Shown in pieces: positions 1-8,421 of a stretch of DNA of 64,000 bases (its first letter is position 1; the number at the start of each line of letters is the position of its first letter). The notes beneath the pieces were generated by a model. The model searched no databases. It saw only the letters and a program-made list of their open reading frames with translations, and had not been told where the DNA came from. The translations under genes were made by a program, and so were the position numbers. Source of the stretch: Mesorhizobium sp. B2-3-4 (lineage in GTDB: Bacteria > Pseudomonadota > Alphaproteobacteria > Rhizobiales > Rhizobiaceae); NCBI RefSeq assembly GCF_006442315.1, contig NZ_VFVY01000011.1, forward strand, positions 124,001 through 188,000. Reading direction: 5' to 3'.

Positions 1-14
1 TGACAGGGCGCGTG

Positions 15-398
15 ATGAACCGAGTGGCAGTGGCGGCAAGTCTGATATTTTTTGTCTCGTTCCCGGGATCGGCATTTGCCGCATCGGCCCCTGACCCGAG
101 CGGCACATGGAACCGTGGCGACGGCAATGCGAAGGTTCGGATCGCTCCCTGCGGTTCGAACATCTGCGCCACCAATGTCTGGATCAAGGACACCAGCGGC
201 GGTGAAGCCGTCGGCGACAAGCTTGTGATGACGCTGAAACCGAAGTCCGCCGATACTCTCACCGGCAAGGCCTTCGATGCAAAGCGCTCGCTGACCTATG
301 CGATCCAGCTCAAGGTGGCCGGCAAAAGCCTTGTCACGCGCGGCTGCATGGTTGGCGGACTGGTCTGCAAGTCGGTCAACTGGTCCCGTGCCCGCTGA
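15..398 (+). CDS. Small secreted DUF2147-like protein
   Basis: A 127-residue protein with an N-terminal signal peptide (hydrophobic stretch about residues 7-20, cleavage likely after AFA). The mature part begins with a GTW motif and has cysteine-containing strands (IAPCGSNICA, RGCMVGGLVCK), which fits the small DUF2147 family of envelope proteins of unknown function. ATG at 15 is preferred over GTG at 12 because AGGG at 5-8 then has 6-nt spacing. It is short for DUF2147. It is separated by 144 bp from the next gene and is probably an independent unit. Family assignment is by pattern recognition; no function is claimed. Confidence 0.65.
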   Translation: MNRVAVAASLIFFVSFPGSAFAASAPDPSGTWNRGDGNAKVRIAPCGSNICATNVWIKDTSGGEAVGDKLVMTLKPKSADTLTGKAFDAKRSLTYAIQLKVAGKSLVTRGCMVGGLVCKSVNWSRAR

Positions 399-542
399 CG
401 ATGCGGCTCGACCGGTGCCCTTCACCTGACCACAGGAATATCCGGCACGGCAGAGTGAAACTCGCACCGGATCCCTGCGTATCTACAACGATACCTGGCG
501 TCACCCGCGCCTTACAGCCATGATTTCCAACAAGGATTCTCG

Positions 543-1889
543 ATGAACATCGTGCCCATCAGCCGTGGCCGCCCGCAAGGCAGGAAAAAAATCGCGGTCA
601 TCGGGTCAGGCATTTCCGGCGCCGCCGCTGCATGGGCCTTGCATTCGGGTGCGGACGTTACCCTTTATGAGGCTTCGGATCGTGCGGGCGGCCATACCGC
701 GACCGTCGACATCGACTATGACGGCGCGCCGGTTTCGGTCGATACCGGCTTCATCGTCTACAACGAGTTGGCCTATCCGGATCTCACCGCGCTGTTTTCG
801 CATCTCGGTGTCGCCACCCATGAGAGCGACATGGGCTTTTCGCTTTCGCTCGACGGCGGCAAGCTCGAATGGTGCGGCTCGACGCTACGCACCATATTCG
901 CCCAGAAACGCAATTTCTTTTCGCCGGGCTTCCTGTGGATGCTGCGGGAAATCCTGCGTTTCAACAAGGCGTGCATCGCCGAGCGCGACAACGGCACGCT
1001 GGGTAATGTCACGATCGGCGACTATCTTCGCACCCGCGGTTTCTCGGCGGGCTTCCGCGACAATTATCTCATCCCGATGGCAGCGGCGATCTGGTCGACA
1101 CCACGCGCCAAGATGCTGGATTATCCGGCCGCGAGCTTCATCAGTTTTTTCGAGAACCATCGGCTGATCGACAACGACACGCGGCCAGTGTGGCGAACGG
1201 TGAGCGGCGGTTCGCGCAACTATCTGCGAAAGCTGCTGGCGCCGCTGGGATCGAGGCTGCGGCTTTCGTCGCCCGTCAAGACGCTTGTCCGAGATGCGCT
1301 CGGCATCACGGTGTGGGCCGGTGATGCCGAGCCGGAACGTTTCGACAATGTCATCATTGCCAGCCACAGCGAGCAGGCGCTGGCCATGCTCGGCGACGCA
1401 ACCAGCGTCGAAGAATCGATCCTGTCGGCCATACCCTATCGCCCCAACCGGGTCGTGCTTCACAGGGATCCGAGGCTGATGCCGAAGCGGCGGGCGGCGT
1501 GGGCGGCGTGGAATTATCTGCGCTGTTCCTGCGACGGCGCGGAACCCGAAGTGTCGGTCACCTACTGGATGAACCGGCTGCAAGGGATCGATGCGGCAAA
1601 GCCGTTGTTTGTCTCGCTCAATCCGGTTGTCGAGCCGCGCCCGGATCTGATCTTCGGCGAGTGGACGTTCGACCATCCGCAGTACGATGCCCGGGCCTTG
1701 TCGGCGCAAGCCCGCCTCGACGACATCCAGGGCGCGCGCGGCACTTACTTTGCCGGCGCTTGGACTGGCCACGGCTTTCATGAGGACGGCCTGCGCTCGG
1801 GCCTCAACGCGGCGATTTCGCTCGGCGCCAAAGTACCATGGCGCAAGGGCGAAGAGGCTTTTTCCGCCGCGTTCCTGGCAGCGGAATAG
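543..1889 (+). CDS. FAD-dependent oxidoreductase (amine-oxidase-like)
   Basis: A 448-residue flavoprotein. Residues about 18-45 form a Rossmann dinucleotide-binding fold with GSGISG followed by an acidic strand end (TLYEASDRAGGHT), typical of the flavin-containing amine oxidase/NAD-binding-8 family. The C-terminus has the second FAD contact (YFAGAWTGHGFHEDGLRSG). ATG at 543 has AAGGA at 532-536. It is followed 15 bp later by a DUF1365 gene. This pair recurs in proteobacteria beside cyclopropane-fatty-acid-synthase-like methyltransferases and is often under singlet-oxygen or extracytoplasmic-stress sigma control, so a role in lipid modification is likely (inference). No methyltransferase gene follows here. 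Substrate unknown. Confidence 0.85.
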   Translation: MNIVPISRGRPQGRKKIAVIGSGISGAAAAWALHSGADVTLYEASDRAGGHTATVDIDYDGAPVSVDTGFIVYNELAYPDLTALFSHLGVATHESDMGFSLSLDGGKLEWCGSTLRTIFAQKRNFFSPGFLWMLREILRFNKACIAERDNGTLGNVTIGDYLRTRGFSAGFRDNYLIPMAAAIWSTPRAKMLDYPAASFISFFENHRLIDNDTRPVWRTVSGGSRNYLRKLLAPLGSRLRLSSPVKTLVRDALGITVWAGDAEPERFDNVIIASHSEQALAMLGDATSVEESILSAIPYRPNRVVLHRDPRLMPKRRAAWAAWNYLRCSCDGAEPEVSVTYWMNRLQGIDAAKPLFVSLNPVVEPRPDLIFGEWTFDHPQYDARALSAQARLDDIQGARGTYFAGAWTGHGFHEDGLRSGLNAAISLGAKVPWRKGEEAFSAAFLAAE

Positions 1890-1904
1890 CGGCAAACCCC
1901 TGCA

Positions 1905-2759
1905 ATGGAGCAACGCGTCACCACACTCGAACAGAACGGTCTGCCGCCGCAGGCAGCGGGCGTGCTCTATCCGGGCGAAGTCATGCATGCGCGGCTGAAG
2001 CCGTTCGGCCACCGCTTCGTCTATCGCGTATTCTGCGTGCTGGTCGACATAGACCGGCTTGCCGAACTCGGCCGCATGACATGGCTGCTGGGTGTCAATC
2101 GGCCCGGCCTGGCCTCATTTTATGAGAGCGACCATGTCGAAATCCCTGGCGAAACCTTGCGGGCCTTCGCCGACAGGCATCTCGCCAACGCCGGTCTTGG
2201 CGAGCCGGCCGCACGTGTGCTGCTGCTCGCCTATCCCCGCATACTGGGCTACGTCTTCAATCCGATATCCGTCTATTTCTGCTACGACGATGCCGGCGCG
2301 CTGGTCGCCCTGATTTACGCCGTGCGCAACACGTTCGGCGGCCGGCATATCTACGTGTCGCCGATCCGGCCGGGCGAGCTCGGCCCCGCGGGCGTGCGCC
2401 AGACACAAGCCAAGGTCTTCCACGTCTCTCCCTTCATCGGCATGGATGCGCGCTATTATTTTCGTATCCTGCCGCCCGGCAAGACGGTCAGGCTTCGCAT
2501 CCATGAGACGGAAAATGGCGAACCGTTGCTGTCGGCGACCTTTGCCGGCAGCGCCCGTCAGCTTGCCACGCCGCAGCTCGGAGCGTGCCTGGCCAAATTT
2601 CCCCTTGTGACGCTGAAGATCATCGCCGGCATCCATTGGGAAGCATTGAAGCTCTGGCTGAAAGGCGCGCGCTTCCATCCGGGCCCTGTCATGCCCAAAG
2701 GGGCCGATGCACGGCCCGGCGCGGTCAAGGCGCTGGAGCCGGGCACCGTCAGCAAGTGA
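1905..2759 (+). CDS. DUF1365 family protein
   Basis: A 284-residue protein with DUF1365 hallmarks: an N-terminal YPGEVMHARLKPFGHRF segment, a central LGYVFNPISVYFCYD motif, KVFHVSPF, and a C-terminal IHWEALKLWLKG helix. The family is of unknown biochemical function and typically sits next to the FAD oxidoreductase found just upstream; the 15-bp spacing suggests co-transcription. Some databases call family members plasmid partitioning proteins; nothing in the sequence supports that. It ends 13 bp from the convergent fliJ-like gene, marking the edge of the flagellar cluster. Confidence 0.88.
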   Translation: MEQRVTTLEQNGLPPQAAGVLYPGEVMHARLKPFGHRFVYRVFCVLVDIDRLAELGRMTWLLGVNRPGLASFYESDHVEIPGETLRAFADRHLANAGLGEPAARVLLLAYPRILGYVFNPISVYFCYDDAGALVALIYAVRNTFGGRHIYVSPIRPGELGPAGVRQTQAKVFHVSPFIGMDARYYFRILPPGKTVRLRIHETENGEPLLSATFAGSARQLATPQLGACLAKFPLVTLKIIAGIHWEALKLWLKGARFHPGPVMPKGADARPGAVKALEPGTVSK

Positions 2760-2772
2760 GGTGTGCGAAGCG

Positions 2773-3156
2773 CTATTCCTCCACCCGCTTCTGCGCGATC
2801 AAATCCAGCCTTTCGCGGTCGGAGCGTTCGCGTTCGTCGCGCTTGCGCACATCCTTGTAGGCGCGCTCGACCATGTTGGTGCGGGCGGTGGCGGCGGCAA
2901 TCAGGCCGGCTTCCTGCCTGGCGCTTTCCAGGCTCGCTTCCTGGCGCACGACGGCCTGGGCGATACGGCGGTGATAGAGGTCGGGAAAGAGGCCGGAGAG
3001 GGAATTGTCCTGGTCGAAATGACCGATCAATTCACGGGCTTCGGTCTCGGCGGCGTTCGCGGCGGCCACGAAGGTGGCGTGGCGGGTTTCGTGCAGGGCT
3101 TTCAGCTGCTCCTGAACCTTGATCAGTTTCCTCAGGCGATCCTTGCGCGTGCTCAT
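2773..3156 (-). CDS. fliJ: FliJ-like flagellar export accessory protein
   Basis: A 127-residue, highly charged, almost entirely helical protein (about one third K/R/E/D, no membrane segment) of the size and coiled-coil character of FliJ, the soluble stalk that links the FliI/FliH ATPase complex to FlhA. It lies 1 bp after fliR and is last in the flhA-fliR operon, on the same strand. Sequence identity to enteric FliJ is too low to see a signature, so the call rests on size, composition and position. It could be another export chaperone of the FlgN type. Confidence 0.6.
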   Translation of the reverse strand: MSTRKDRLRKLIKVQEQLKALHETRHATFVAAANAAETEARELIGHFDQDNSLSGLFPDLYHRRIAQAVVRQEASLESARQEAGLIAAATARTNMVERAYKDVRKRDERERSDRERLDLIAQKRVEE

Positions 3157-3157
3157 G

Positions 3158-3910
3158 TCACCTCGCCAGCGTCAGGTCGACGAAGCCGTCGACGAACAGC
3201 GACAGCATGGTGCCGACGGCGAAATAGAAGATCAGCATGCCGCCGGCGATGACGAAAGGCTGGGAGATGAAATAGATCGGGATCTGCGGCGTCAGCTTGT
3301 TGACGAAGCCGATCGTCAGATTGACGAGGATGGCATAGGCGACGAACGGACTGCCGAGGCGGATGACCAGGAAGAACGTGTCGGACACGGTGTCGGTGAT
3401 GTCGACCAGGGCTGCCTGCGGATTGAAGAAGACGTTGATCGGCGCGACCGTGTAGGACGCCACCAGCGCGCGGACGATCTCGTGGTCGAAGTCGAAGACG
3501 AACAGCATCAACAGCGCCGAGAAGGAAATGATGGCGGCCAGCGCCGCCTGCGGCTCCGGTTCCTCGATCGCCGGTCCGCCGGAGCCGCCATAACCGATCA
3601 GCATGGCGATGGCCGCGCCCATGAAGCGAAGCGCTTCCATGTAGAGCCTGGTCATGGCGCCGATCAGCCCGCCGACCAGAAGCTCCGAGATGATCATCGG
3701 CACCAGGATCTGCGGGCGTGGATCGACGAAGGGAAAGATCTTGTCCCACAGGAAGGCGAGCAGGCCGCCGGTGGCCGCGACCGCCACGAACAGCCTGACC
3801 TGGACGGGCACGCGGGCGCTCGACAGGCCCGGCATCAGCATGAAGCAGGCGCCGATGCGGCAGAAGGCGAGGAACGCTGCGATGACGACCGCTTGCGACA
3901 GAACGCTCAC
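3158..3910 (-). CDS. fliR: Flagellar export apparatus protein FliR
   Basis: A 250-residue membrane protein with about six hydrophobic segments, matching FliR, which with FliP and FliQ forms the export gate of the flagellar type III secretion system. It begins at GTG 3910, overlapping the flhA stop codon in a GTGA arrangement, so translation is probably coupled. Recognisable features are the N-terminal FCRIGACFMLMPGLSSARVP segment and the C-terminal hydrophobic LIFYFAVGTMLSLF. It is followed by the fliJ-like gene. Confidence 0.95.
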   Translation of the reverse strand: MSVLSQAVVIAAFLAFCRIGACFMLMPGLSSARVPVQVRLFVAVAATGGLLAFLWDKIFPFVDPRPQILVPMIISELLVGGLIGAMTRLYMEALRFMGAAIAMLIGYGGSGGPAIEEPEPQAALAAIISFSALLMLFVFDFDHEIVRALVASYTVAPINVFFNPQAALVDITDTVSDTFFLVIRLGSPFVAYAILVNLTIGFVNKLTPQIPIYFISQPFVIAGGMLIFYFAVGTMLSLFVDGFVDLTLAR

Positions 3911-5994
3911 GATATCGTCCCGAGCACCCTGATCTCGACGCCCTTGGCGATTTCGACATGGGAGAGCACCGGCAGCGTGGTGAACAGCCGCTCGATGATC
4001 ATGCGCACATAAGGACGGGCATCGGGTGCGGTGACGAGGACGAAGCGCTCGCCGGCCTCGAGATGCTTCTTGATCGCCTTGGTGGCGTCCTGGCCGAACT
4101 CCTCGAGCTGGCGCGGATCGATGTCGAATTCGCGCACCTCGCCCTTGGCGTCGCGCTTGAGGCTCTGGTGGAAGGCAAGGTCCCAGCGGTTGCCGAGACG
4201 CAGCACCTTGAGCACGCCGCCTTCGGAGAGGTCGCCGCAGATCTGCTGAGCCATGCGGATGCGCACATGTTCGACGATCTGCTCGGTGCGGCGCACATGC
4301 GGCGCGATCTCGGCGATGGCCTCGATGATCAGATGCAGATTGCGGATCGAGACGCGCTCGGCCAGCAGCAGCTTCAGCACCGCCTGCAGGCCGGGGTAAG
4401 AGATGTGGGTGGTGCAGATCTCGTCGGCGAGCTTGCGGTATTCCTGGTCCTGGCGTTCGAGCAGCGCCTTCATGTCCTTGTAGGACAGGAGCTGGGGCAG
4501 GTTGTTGCGGATGACTTCCGAAAGATGGGTGAGCAGCACCGACATGTTGTCGGCGAAGGTGAAGTTCTCGCGCTTCAGATCCTCGGCGAAGGTCTCCATG
4601 ACGGAATAGGCGCGCATGCCGAAGGCCGGCTCGCGGATTTCCTCGCCGGGGATATCGGGTATGTCGCGGTTGCCGAGCAGCACCATGATTTCGCCGACGC
4701 GCATCTGGTATTCGGCGACCACGGTGCCATGCACCTTGATCTGGTAGCTTTTCGGGGGGATGGCGAAATCGTCGGCGACACGCACTTCCGGTACGACGAA
4801 GCCGTATTGCTGGGCGAATTTCTTGCGCATCTTGGACATGCGGAAGACCAGTTCCTGATGCGAGACCAGCAGCCGGGTCGAAAGCTGCTTGCCGATCAGG
4901 AGTTCGATCTCGGCGGTGGCGAGCGAGGCTTTGACCGAATTCTTCTCCTCCTCGGCCTTTGTCGCCTTCTCCTGGTTCTTCAGCGCCTCGGCTTCGGCGA
5001 CGGCGCGGTTGTGGCGCATCGGGATGACGTAGCCGAGACCGGCCATGCCGCCGGCCAGCGCGAAGAAGGGGAAGAAGGGCAGGCCGGGCATCAGGCCGAG
5101 CAGCACCAGCAGCGCCGCCGCCACGTAGAGTGCGCGTGGATGAGCGCCGAGCTGGCCGAACACCGCCTGGTTGGCCGAGCCGCGCGTGCCGCCCTTGGAA
5201 ACCAGCAGGCCGGCCGCGAGCGAGACGATGAGTGCCGGGATCTGGGTGACGAGACCGTCGCCGACCGACAGTTTGATGAACACGTCGGCGGCTTCGCCCA
5301 TGCCCATATTATGCCGGAGATAGCCGATGGCGATGCCGCCGACGATGTTGATGGCGGTGATGATGAGGCCGGCGATGGCGTCGCCGCGCACGAATTTCGA
5401 CGCACCGTCCATCGAGCCGAAGAAGGAGGATTCCTCTTCGAGCTCGCGCCGGCGCAGCTGCGCGGTCTTGTCGTCGATCATGCCGGCCGAGAGATCGGCG
5501 TCGATCGACATCTGCTTGCCGGGGATGGCGTCGAGGGTGAAGCGCGCGCCGACCTCGGCGATACGGGTGGCGCCCTTGGTGATGACGATGAAATTCACCA
5601 CGATCAGGATCATGAAGACGATCAGGCCGATGACGAAGTCCGAAGCCATGACCAGCTTGGAGAAACCGGCAATGACATAGCCTGCGGCGTGCGTGCCCTC
5701 ATTGCCATGCGACAGGATCATGCGCGTGGTGGCGATGTTGAGCGACAGGCGCAGCATGGTGGCGATGAGCAGCACGGTCGGGAAAGACGAGAAATCGAGC
5801 GGCCGCTGGATCCACAGCGCCACCATCAGGATCAGCACCGAAAGCGCGATCGAGAAGGCGAGCCCGATGTCGATGAGGAAGGCCGGGATCGGCAGGAACA
5901 GCACGGCCAGGATGACGACAATGCCGAGCGCGAAGAAGATGTCGCGGCCGTTCTTGGCCACCGCGCCGGGCTGGATGCTTTCGCTGATCGCCAT
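3907..5994 (-). CDS. flhA: Flagellar export apparatus protein FlhA
   Basis: A 695-residue protein: eight transmembrane segments in about the first 320 residues, then a large cytoplasmic domain that docks export chaperones and substrates. The FHIPEP family signature is visible in the cytosolic loop (RFTLDAIPGKQMSIDADL). ATG 5994 is chosen because GAGGA lies 5 nt upstream; an in-frame start 18 nt further upstream has no better site. In Brucella and Sinorhizobium flhA directly follows fliQ; here fliQ lies about 8 kb away, so flhA-fliR-fliJ must have a promoter of its own, most likely in the 115 bp before the divergent gene at 6110. Confidence 0.97.
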   Translation of the reverse strand: MAISESIQPGAVAKNGRDIFFALGIVVILAVLFLPIPAFLIDIGLAFSIALSVLILMVALWIQRPLDFSSFPTVLLIATMLRLSLNIATTRMILSHGNEGTHAAGYVIAGFSKLVMASDFVIGLIVFMILIVVNFIVITKGATRIAEVGARFTLDAIPGKQMSIDADLSAGMIDDKTAQLRRRELEEESSFFGSMDGASKFVRGDAIAGLIITAINIVGGIAIGYLRHNMGMGEAADVFIKLSVGDGLVTQIPALIVSLAAGLLVSKGGTRGSANQAVFGQLGAHPRALYVAAALLVLLGLMPGLPFFPFFALAGGMAGLGYVIPMRHNRAVAEAEALKNQEKATKAEEEKNSVKASLATAEIELLIGKQLSTRLLVSHQELVFRMSKMRKKFAQQYGFVVPEVRVADDFAIPPKSYQIKVHGTVVAEYQMRVGEIMVLLGNRDIPDIPGEEIREPAFGMRAYSVMETFAEDLKRENFTFADNMSVLLTHLSEVIRNNLPQLLSYKDMKALLERQDQEYRKLADEICTTHISYPGLQAVLKLLLAERVSIRNLHLIIEAIAEIAPHVRRTEQIVEHVRIRMAQQICGDLSEGGVLKVLRLGNRWDLAFHQSLKRDAKGEVREFDIDPRQLEEFGQDATKAIKKHLEAGERFVLVTAPDARPYVRMIIERLFTTLPVLSHVEIAKGVEIRVLGTIS

Positions 5995-6109
5995 TCTCGT
6001 CCTCAAACCCATGGGCTGCCGAGCATGCGACAGCCTGGCGAGGGTAGCTGGTCAAGCTTGCGCGAGGGTGGGAGACTGGCAACACGGTTCTCTCGTGGAA
6101 GGACGATCC

Positions 6110-6409
6110 ATGCTCCTGATCATCGGTACGATCCGCCTGCCGCCCGACAGGCTCGACCAGGCAAGGCCCGCGATGGAACGCATGGTCTCGGCCAGCCGCG
6201 CCGAACCCGGCTGCCTCGAATATTCCTATTCGCAGGATGTATTCGATCCCGGCTTGATCAGGGTCACGGAAGTGTGGAGCGACAAGGCCGCGCTCGATGC
6301 GCATTTTCGCGCGCCGCATCTTGCCGATTGGCGGGCGAGCTGGCCGGGGCTCGGCATCGGCGAGCGCAAGCTCGTGCTCTACGAGGCCGGTGAACCAATG
6401 CCGACCTGA
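6110..6409 (+). CDS. Antibiotic-biosynthesis-monooxygenase (ABM) domain protein
   Basis: A 99-residue single-domain protein of the dimeric ferredoxin-like ABM/YgiN family: MLLIIGTIRL first strand, SRAEPGCLEYSYSQD, then VTEVWSDKAALDAHFRAPHL, the usual helix after the W-containing strand. Such proteins act on quinone-like or aromatic substrates or degrade reactive intermediates; the substrate here is unknown. ATG 6110 has GGAAGGA 7 nt upstream. It is divergent from flhA and convergent with the marR gene. Confidence 0.85.
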   Translation: MLLIIGTIRLPPDRLDQARPAMERMVSASRAEPGCLEYSYSQDVFDPGLIRVTEVWSDKAALDAHFRAPHLADWRASWPGLGIGERKLVLYEAGEPMPT

Positions 6410-6450
6410 GCGGTCCGGCTTGCGGATCCGCGCCTGCCGTCGGCAAGCAA

Positions 6451-6930
6451 TCAGGCCTCCGTCGTGTCGGCGGTCGCGACGCCGACCAGCCAGCGCCTGA
6501 CAGCGCGTTCTTCCGGCGCAGAGAGACCGGCGGTCAGTTCGCTCTCGATCGCATGCACACGGTCCCGGCATTGCCGCAGCAGGGCCTGCCCGGTGGCGCT
6601 GAGCTCGATATGCTGGATGCGGCCGTGCACGGCGTGCGGCTTGCGCAGCAGCGAGCCGGCCCGCTCAAGATTGGTGACGATGACGCTGAGCGTTTGCGGT
6701 GTGAGCAGCGCCAGCCGGGCAAGATCGGCATTGGAGAGGCCGGGATAGGCGGCCAGCATGGTCAGCGTGACGAATTGCGGCTGCGTCACCCCGAGATCGG
6801 CGAGTGCGCGGTCGACCTTCAGCCGATGGGCGCCGGCCGCTTGGCGCAGGAGATAGCCGAGATAACCCTCCTCGCCACGCTTGCCTTCACCCGGGGCGGG
6901 AATTGATGGGGACGATTCCGGCTTGCGCAT
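6451..6930 (-). CDS. MarR family transcriptional regulator
   Basis: A 159-residue winged-helix regulator. The recognition region is TQPQFVTLTMLAAYPGLSNADLARLALLTPQTLSVIVTNLERAGSL and the wing is RKPHAVHGRIQHIELSATGQALL. ATG 6930 is the natural start; an upstream extension would run through the intergenic region and into the divergent gene. It is divergent from an NAD(P)-binding protein gene with 62 bp between start codons and a perfect 10-bp palindrome in that gap. MarR proteins usually repress themselves and a divergent neighbour in response to phenolics or oxidants; the effector is unknown. Confidence 0.92.
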   Translation of the reverse strand: MRKPESSPSIPAPGEGKRGEEGYLGYLLRQAAGAHRLKVDRALADLGVTQPQFVTLTMLAAYPGLSNADLARLALLTPQTLSVIVTNLERAGSLLRKPHAVHGRIQHIELSATGQALLRQCRDRVHAIESELTAGLSAPEERAVRRWLVGVATADTTEA

Positions 6931-6951
6931 AATGTCAGAGCTCTTATATTT

Positions 6952-6961
6952 TGTTCGAACA
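6952..6961. promoter_or_regulatory. Candidate MarR operator palindrome
   Basis: A perfect 10-bp palindrome TGTTCGAACA sits in the AT-rich 62-bp gap between the marR start (6930) and the divergent epimerase-like start (6993). Its position suggests the regulator's binding site; no binding data are implied. Confidence 0.4.
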
Positions 6962-6992
6962 CTGATAATATGTCGATAAGGAGCGCGTGACG

Positions 6993-7721
6993 ATGGGTCA
7001 TCGAATTTTTCTTGCAGGCGCTTCGGGCGCCATCGGGCAGCGGTTGATCCCGCAGCTCCTGGCCGCCGGTCATCAGGTGACGGGCACAACGCGCAATGCC
7101 GACAAGGCCGCCAGGCTGGAAGCCCTTGGCATCGAACCCGTGGTTGTGGATGTGTTCGACGCCGCGGCGCTGTCGCGTGCGATGCTTGGCGCCCGCCCCG
7201 ACATCGTCGTCCACCAGTTGACCGACCTGCCGGCGGGTCTCGACCCGGCCAGGATGGGTGGGGCGATCATGCGCAATGCCCGCATCCGCGACGAGGGCAC
7301 GCGCAATCTGGTCGACGCGGCGAAGGCCGCCGGCGCTGGCCGCCTGGTCGCGCAGAGCATTGCGTGGGCCTATGCGCCCGGCCCGCAGCCGCATGCCGAA
7401 GGCGACCCGCTCGATGCGGAGGCGCAGGGCAATCGCGCCATCAGCGTCGGCGGCGTCATTGCGCTGGAAAAGGCGGTGCTCGGCGCGCCGCTCGCCGGCG
7501 TCGTCCTGCGCTACGGTCAGCTCTATGGCCCGGGCACCGGTGCCGATGCGCCCGGCGGCGGCTCGCCGCTGCATGTCGACGCGGCCGCCTATGCGGCGCT
7601 GCTTGCGCTGGACAAGGGCTCGCCCGGCGCCTTCAACATTGCCGAACCCAATGCAGCGGTCTCGACACTGAAGGCGATCAAGGAGCTCTGCTGGCGCGCC
7701 GATTTCCGCTGGCCTGCCTGA
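6993..7721 (+). CDS. NAD(P)-binding epimerase/dehydratase-like protein
   Basis: A 242-residue Rossmann-fold protein of the extended/atypical SDR type: IFLAGASGAIGQRLIPQLLAAGHQVTGTTR (GxSGxIG nucleotide motif, residues about 4-33), a conserved DVFD acidic position, and VVLRYGQLYGPGTG in the second half. The canonical YxxxK pair is not evident; IALEKAV occupies that region, so catalysis may be divergent. ATG 6993 is chosen because AAGGAG at 6978-6983 gives 9-nt spacing; GTG 6987 would leave only 3 nt. Divergently transcribed from marR and probably its target. Followed 24 bp later by a cupin gene. Confidence 0.82.
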   Translation: MGHRIFLAGASGAIGQRLIPQLLAAGHQVTGTTRNADKAARLEALGIEPVVVDVFDAAALSRAMLGARPDIVVHQLTDLPAGLDPARMGGAIMRNARIRDEGTRNLVDAAKAAGAGRLVAQSIAWAYAPGPQPHAEGDPLDAEAQGNRAISVGGVIALEKAVLGAPLAGVVLRYGQLYGPGTGADAPGGGSPLHVDAAAYAALLALDKGSPGAFNIAEPNAAVSTLKAIKELCWRADFRWPA

Positions 7722-7745
7722 ACCAACCGGCCTGGAGACATAGAT

Positions 7746-8258
7746 ATGATCAGCAATCGAGCCCGTTTGCGCACCGGCCAATCCATGATCGCCGTGAGCG
7801 CCGTCGCGGTGCTGTTCGCGCTGGCGGCAAAATGGGCCGGACCGGGTCTGACCGGCGTCGTACCGGTTGGCGTGGAATCGCATATGAACATGGACGGCGC
7901 TGCCGAGGGCAGCCCCGCCGCCGCTCGGCCCAAGACCGTGATCACGCCGGTCTCCTGCGAAAAACTCCCGAACGTACCGGGAAAGTCGATCACCACGGTC
8001 GTCGTCGCGTTCCCGCCAAACGCCTATACGCCCCGCCACCGGCATCCGGGCTCGGTGAGCGCCTTCGTGCTGAAGGGAACGCTGCGCTCGCAACTGGCGG
8101 GCGGCCCCGTCGGCACCTATACGCAGGGGCAGACCTGGTTCGAGCCGCCCGGCGCGATCCATCTCTTCGCCGAGAATGCCAGCACCACCGAGCCCGCCGA
8201 ACTCCTGGCGACCTTCATTGCCGACGACGATTGCGGACAACTGACGATCCCGGACTGA
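7746..8258 (+). CDS. Membrane-anchored or secreted cupin-domain protein
   Basis: A 170-residue protein with an N-terminal hydrophobic segment (about residues 12-30; signal anchor or uncleaved signal) and a single cupin barrel. Motif 1 metal ligands are in PRHRHPGSVSAFVLKGTL and motif 2 in GQTWFEPPGAIHLFAENAS. Such extracytoplasmic cupins are widespread and mostly uncharacterised. It lies 24 bp after the epimerase-like gene and probably belongs to the same MarR-controlled unit. Confidence 0.85.
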   Translation: MISNRARLRTGQSMIAVSAVAVLFALAAKWAGPGLTGVVPVGVESHMNMDGAAEGSPAAARPKTVITPVSCEKLPNVPGKSITTVVVAFPPNAYTPRHRHPGSVSAFVLKGTLRSQLAGGPVGTYTQGQTWFEPPGAIHLFAENASTTEPAELLATFIADDDCGQLTIPD

Positions 8259-8421
8259 CCGCACGGACCGGTTGCTCTCCACCTCCAGGACGGGAAAGGC
8301 CGGATCGGGCGGTTTCGTGGCCATATTGGCGCCTTGGATGTCGGCATTGTGGTTGTCACGACGTGCCGCTCGGCGTATCAGGCGGGTCTTCCGTTGCCTT
8401 TGATATCGGCGAGCCGCCCCG

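Noticed and set aside
3958..6393. An 811-codon plus-strand ORF opposite flhA and fliR
   Set aside because: Composition (very rich in D, H, G, R, Q) is that of an antisense shadow in GC-rich DNA, and it runs across the opposite strand of two certain genes.
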